Origin: Paracoccaceae bacterium
GTDB lineage: Bacteria > Pseudomonadota > Alphaproteobacteria > Rhodobacterales > Rhodobacteraceae
Length of the DNA: 7,711 nucleotides
Assembly: GCA_030626365.1 (NCBI GenBank)
Contig: DAOUPC010000129.1
Location: 1 to 7,711, forward strand
Reading direction: 5' to 3'
Part shown: piece by piece, positions 5,954 through 7,711 of the stretch
Layout of the letters: each line of letters opens with the position of its first letter
How positions within the stretch are numbered: the stretch's first letter is position 1
The notes under the pieces: generated by a model
The model's database searches: none
Told to the model about the DNA's origin: nothing
The model's input: the letters and a program-made list of their open reading frames with translations, nothing else
Program-made: the position numbers and the translations under genes

Positions 5954-6574
5954 ATGCAGCCTCAAGCGGTGGTTTTTGACATCGGCAATGTGCTGATCGA
6001 ATGGCAACCCGAACGGTTTTACGACCGGGTCATCGGACCCGAGCGGCGCAAGGCGATGTTCGAGGCGGTTGATCTGCACGCTATGAACGATATCGTTGAT
6101 ATGGGCGGGCATTTCACCGAAACCATTTACGCAACGGCCGAGCAATACCCCGCATGGCGCGATGAAATCCGCATGTGGCACGATCGCTGGATCGAAATGG
6201 CCGCCCCTGCCATTCCCCATTCTGCCCGCCTGATGCGCGCCTTGCAGGCCAAAGGCGTTCCGGTCTTTTCGTTAACCAATTTCGGCATCCAGAGCTTTGA
6301 TTATGCCGCGACCCATTATCCGTTCATGCGCGATTTTGACCGGCAGTATATCTCGGGGCATATGCAGGTCATCAAACCCGACCCGAAAATCTATGAGATG
6401 CTTGAGGGTGATTGCGGGGTCGCACCCGAGGCGCTGATTTTCGCCGATGACCGGCAGGATAACATCGACATGGCGGCCAGTCGCGGCTGGCAGGTGCATC
6501 TGTTTGACGGGCCACAAGGCTGGGCCGACCGGCTGGTGAAAACCGGCCTGCTAAACAAGGACGAGGCCGCATGA
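5954..6574 (+). CDS. HAD-superfamily subfamily IA hydrolase (YihX-like)
   Basis: This is a 206-residue cytosolic phosphatase-type protein. HAD motifs are complete in order: motif I VFDIGNVL with nucleophile Asp9, motif II SLTNF (Thr108), motif III Lys141 in VIKPDPKIY, and motif IV FADDRQDNI with Asp165/Asp166. The second aspartate of the classical DxD motif is replaced by Gly11. This DxGNV form also occurs in YihX-type sugar-phosphate phosphatases and is not a defect. A helical cap lies at about residues 17-85. The substrate is unknown. The gene follows the YaiI-family gene by 30 bases and ends in a four-base ATGA overlap with the next gene, so it is likely in the same operon as fghA. A role in removing damaged phosphometabolites is possible but is not shown by the sequence. 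Confidence 0.88.
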   Translation: MQPQAVVFDIGNVLIEWQPERFYDRVIGPERRKAMFEAVDLHAMNDIVDMGGHFTETIYATAEQYPAWRDEIRMWHDRWIEMAAPAIPHSARLMRALQAKGVPVFSLTNFGIQSFDYAATHYPFMRDFDRQYISGHMQVIKPDPKIYEMLEGDCGVAPEALIFADDRQDNIDMAASRGWQVHLFDGPQGWADRLVKTGLLNKDEAA

Positions 6575-7482
6575 ACATACCCCACATCCCCTTTGGCGAA
6601 GGTGACGCCTTACTGGACTGGCTTGATCTGACCGATGCGCTGGCCAAAGGGCACACCCTGCCCAAGGCCAAGATTGGCGATACCTTTCTTTACCGTGACC
6701 CCGATACATTGCTGTCACGTTCGGCCTGGATTGACGGAATGGGCATGGCGGTCAAGACGGCGACGATATTTCCCGGCAACCCCCAGAATGGCACGCCGAC
6801 AATCAACGGGGCGGTCTGCCTGTATTCGGACCATGACGGGACGCTAAGCGCATTGATCGACTTTCATCTGGTCACCAAATGGAAAACCGCCGGCGACAGT
6901 CTTTTGGCGGCGCGCCGGTTGGCGCGCCCTGACAGCCGTGACATTCTGATTGTCGGGGCGGGCACTGTGGGGAAATCTTTGTGCGCGGCCTTTGGGGCCG
7001 GGTTTCCGCAGGCGCGAATACGTATCTGGAACCGCACCCATGAAAAGGCCGTGCAACTGGCCGCTGATCTGCCAGGGATCGGGGTGGCGAAGGACCTGGA
7101 AGCTGCCGTGCGGCAGGCCGATATCGTGGTCTGCGCCACCATGTCCACACAGCCGGTAATTCGCGGCGACTGGCTGCGGCCCGGCCAGCATATCAACCTT
7201 GTCGGGGCGTATCGCGCTGACATGCGCGAGGCCGACAACACGGCCCTGAAACGCGCGCGCATATTCGTGGACAGTTTCGACACCACGATCAACCACATAG
7301 GCGAGCTGAAAATTCCGATGGCCGAGGGCGCGCTGACCCGGGATGACCTGATCGCCGACTATTACACCCTGTCGGATTTTACCCGGCAGGGGGGGGATGA
7401 CATCACCCTGTTCAAGAACGGCGGCGGGGCGCACCTGGACCTGATGACCAGCCGCTATATTCTGGATAAATGGCAGGAATAA
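6571..7482 (+). CDS. Ornithine cyclodeaminase / mu-crystallin family protein
   Basis: This 303-residue NAD(P)-dependent enzyme belongs to the family that includes ornithine cyclodeaminase, archaeal alanine dehydrogenase, pyrroline-2-carboxylate reductase and mu-crystallin ketimine reductase. Visible features are Lys62 in VKTATIFPGNP (61-71), a dimer and substrate-side segment DGTLSALIDFHLVTKWKTAGDS (89-110), the Rossmann motif VGAGTVG (128-134), the loop LVGAYRADMREAD (210-222), and the C-terminal LFKNGGGAHLDLM (280-292). The substrate-binding position that is usually Arg in a RTA motif reads Lys105-Thr-Ala. The DM-RE loop resembles the reductase members more than true cyclodeaminases. The specific reaction is therefore left open. 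The start overlaps the HAD gene stop (ATGA). A G8 run lies at 7389-7396. Confidence 0.88.
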   Translation: MNIPHIPFGEGDALLDWLDLTDALAKGHTLPKAKIGDTFLYRDPDTLLSRSAWIDGMGMAVKTATIFPGNPQNGTPTINGAVCLYSDHDGTLSALIDFHLVTKWKTAGDSLLAARRLARPDSRDILIVGAGTVGKSLCAAFGAGFPQARIRIWNRTHEKAVQLAADLPGIGVAKDLEAAVRQADIVVCATMSTQPVIRGDWLRPGQHINLVGAYRADMREADNTALKRARIFVDSFDTTINHIGELKIPMAEGALTRDDLIADYYTLSDFTRQGGDDITLFKNGGGAHLDLMTSRYILDKWQE

Positions 7483-7524
7483 ACGGGTTTAGGGGCGGGG
7501 TTATAACGCATGTAGCTTCATCAC

Positions 7525-7547
7525 GTGTCACACCTGTGTGTCACACC
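7525..7547. repeat. Tandem GTGTCACACC direct repeat
   Basis: GTGTCACACC occurs at 7525-7534 and again at 7538-7547, in the gap between the ornithine cyclodeaminase family gene and the tRNA. Each copy is close to palindromic (GTGT-C-ACAC). A second short direct repeat, GCGCTA, follows at 7548-7553 and 7559-7564. The 13-base phasing is compatible with a repeated protein-binding site. No terminator with a clear T tract is seen for the upstream operon in this 103-base gap. Confidence 0.5.
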
Positions 7548-7585
7548 GCGCTAATGTTGCGCTATCATATTGAACTAAAAGGATT

Positions 7586-7661
7586 TGGTGGAGCCTAGGG
7601 GGATCGAACCCCTGACCTCCTGCATGCCATGCAGGCGCTCTCCCAGCTGAGCTAAGGCCCC
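7586..7661 (-). tRNA. tRNA-Ala (anticodon GGC)
   Basis: This is a full 76-base tRNA on the minus strand with the CCA end encoded (7588-7586). The acceptor stem GGGGCCT pairs with AGGCTCC (one G-U pair). The D arm has AGCTCAGCTGGGAGAGC. The anticodon stem CCTGC/GCAGG encloses the loop ATGGCAT, giving anticodon GGC. The T arm is AGGGG-TTCGATC-CCCT. GGC reads alanine GCC and GCU codons, and GCC is the dominant alanine codon in these genes. The 3' end faces the convergent operon. No integrase gene or duplicated tRNA end is visible, so there is no sign that it serves as an attachment site here. Confidence 0.97.
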
Positions 7662-7676
7662 AATCCTATGCGCCGG

Positions 7677-7705
7677 TCAATAGGCGTAACCCCGGACGGG
7701 ATCAA
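7677..7705 (-). promoter_or_regulatory. Tentative promoter of the tRNA-Ala gene
   Basis: On the minus strand, TTGATC (7705-7700) and TATTGA (7682-7677) are separated by 17 bases and followed by a GC-rich CCGGCGC stretch of the kind found at stable-RNA start regions, about 15 bases before the mature tRNA 5' end. The -10 hexamer is a poor consensus match, so the call rests mostly on position. Confidence 0.3.
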
Positions 7706-7711
7706 GCCAAA

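Noticed and set aside
7586..7661. tRNA-Ala as an integration site of a mobile element
   Set aside because: No integrase, duplicated tRNA 3' end or compositional break is visible on either side within the window.
1..7711. CRISPR array, insertion sequence, toxin-antitoxin or phage defence genes
   Set aside because: No regularly spaced repeats, transposase motifs or recognised defence domains were found. The NYN-LOTUS and YaiI-family proteins are nuclease-fold proteins but sit in housekeeping contexts without a partner antitoxin.

Overview
The window is chromosomal DNA of an alphaproteobacterium, most likely a member of the Rhodobacteraceae (Roseobacter-like). The signs are high G+C coding sequence, a class III alcohol dehydrogenase plus S-formylglutathione hydrolase pathway, an mbfA iron exporter gene preceded by a perfect Irr-type iron box, and an intergenic CTCC/GGAG element of a kind I recall from this family. 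The family assignment rests on recognition, not on a search. The window is densely coded: eight protein genes run from a truncated first gene at the left edge to a tRNA gene at the right edge, and no stretch longer than about 135 bases lacks a gene.

Left part (1-1735): the 3' nine-tenths of the glutathione-dependent formaldehyde dehydrogenase gene is followed, with zero spacing (TGA then ATG), by a NYN nuclease-fold protein with a C-terminal LOTUS/OST-HTH domain. A TetR-family repressor gene on the minus strand (1732-2382) converges on the NYN gene with a 4-base overlap, and a GC-rich hairpin sits on the junction. The TetR gene is divergent from mbfA (2516-3490). Their 133-base intergenic region carries two separate regulatory palindromes: a CTGATC inverted repeat inside the predicted tetR promoter, and TTTAGAA-CGA-TTCTAAA next to the predicted mbfA start point.

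Middle part (3489-4524): a nested set of inverted repeats starts at the mbfA stop codon and fills the gap before an AEC-family (auxin efflux carrier type) membrane transporter gene.

Right part (4623-7482): S-formylglutathione hydrolase (fghA), a YaiI/YqxD-family protein, a HAD-IA hydrolase and an ornithine cyclodeaminase/mu-crystallin family dehydrogenase lie on the plus strand. Two junctions are 4-base ATGA overlaps and the other is a 30-base gap, so this is probably one operon. A tRNA-Ala (anticodon GGC, CCA encoded) lies on the minus strand at 7586-7661.

AdhC and FghA carry out consecutive steps: S-hydroxymethylglutathione to S-formylglutathione, then hydrolysis to formate plus glutathione. 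Here they are separated by about 3.6 kb of unrelated genes (NYN-LOTUS, TetR, MbfA, AEC). Each of the two formaldehyde genes is tightly coupled to a gene for a protein with a PIN-like nuclease fold. I see no obvious new defence or mobile system; the most interesting signals are regulatory and structural.
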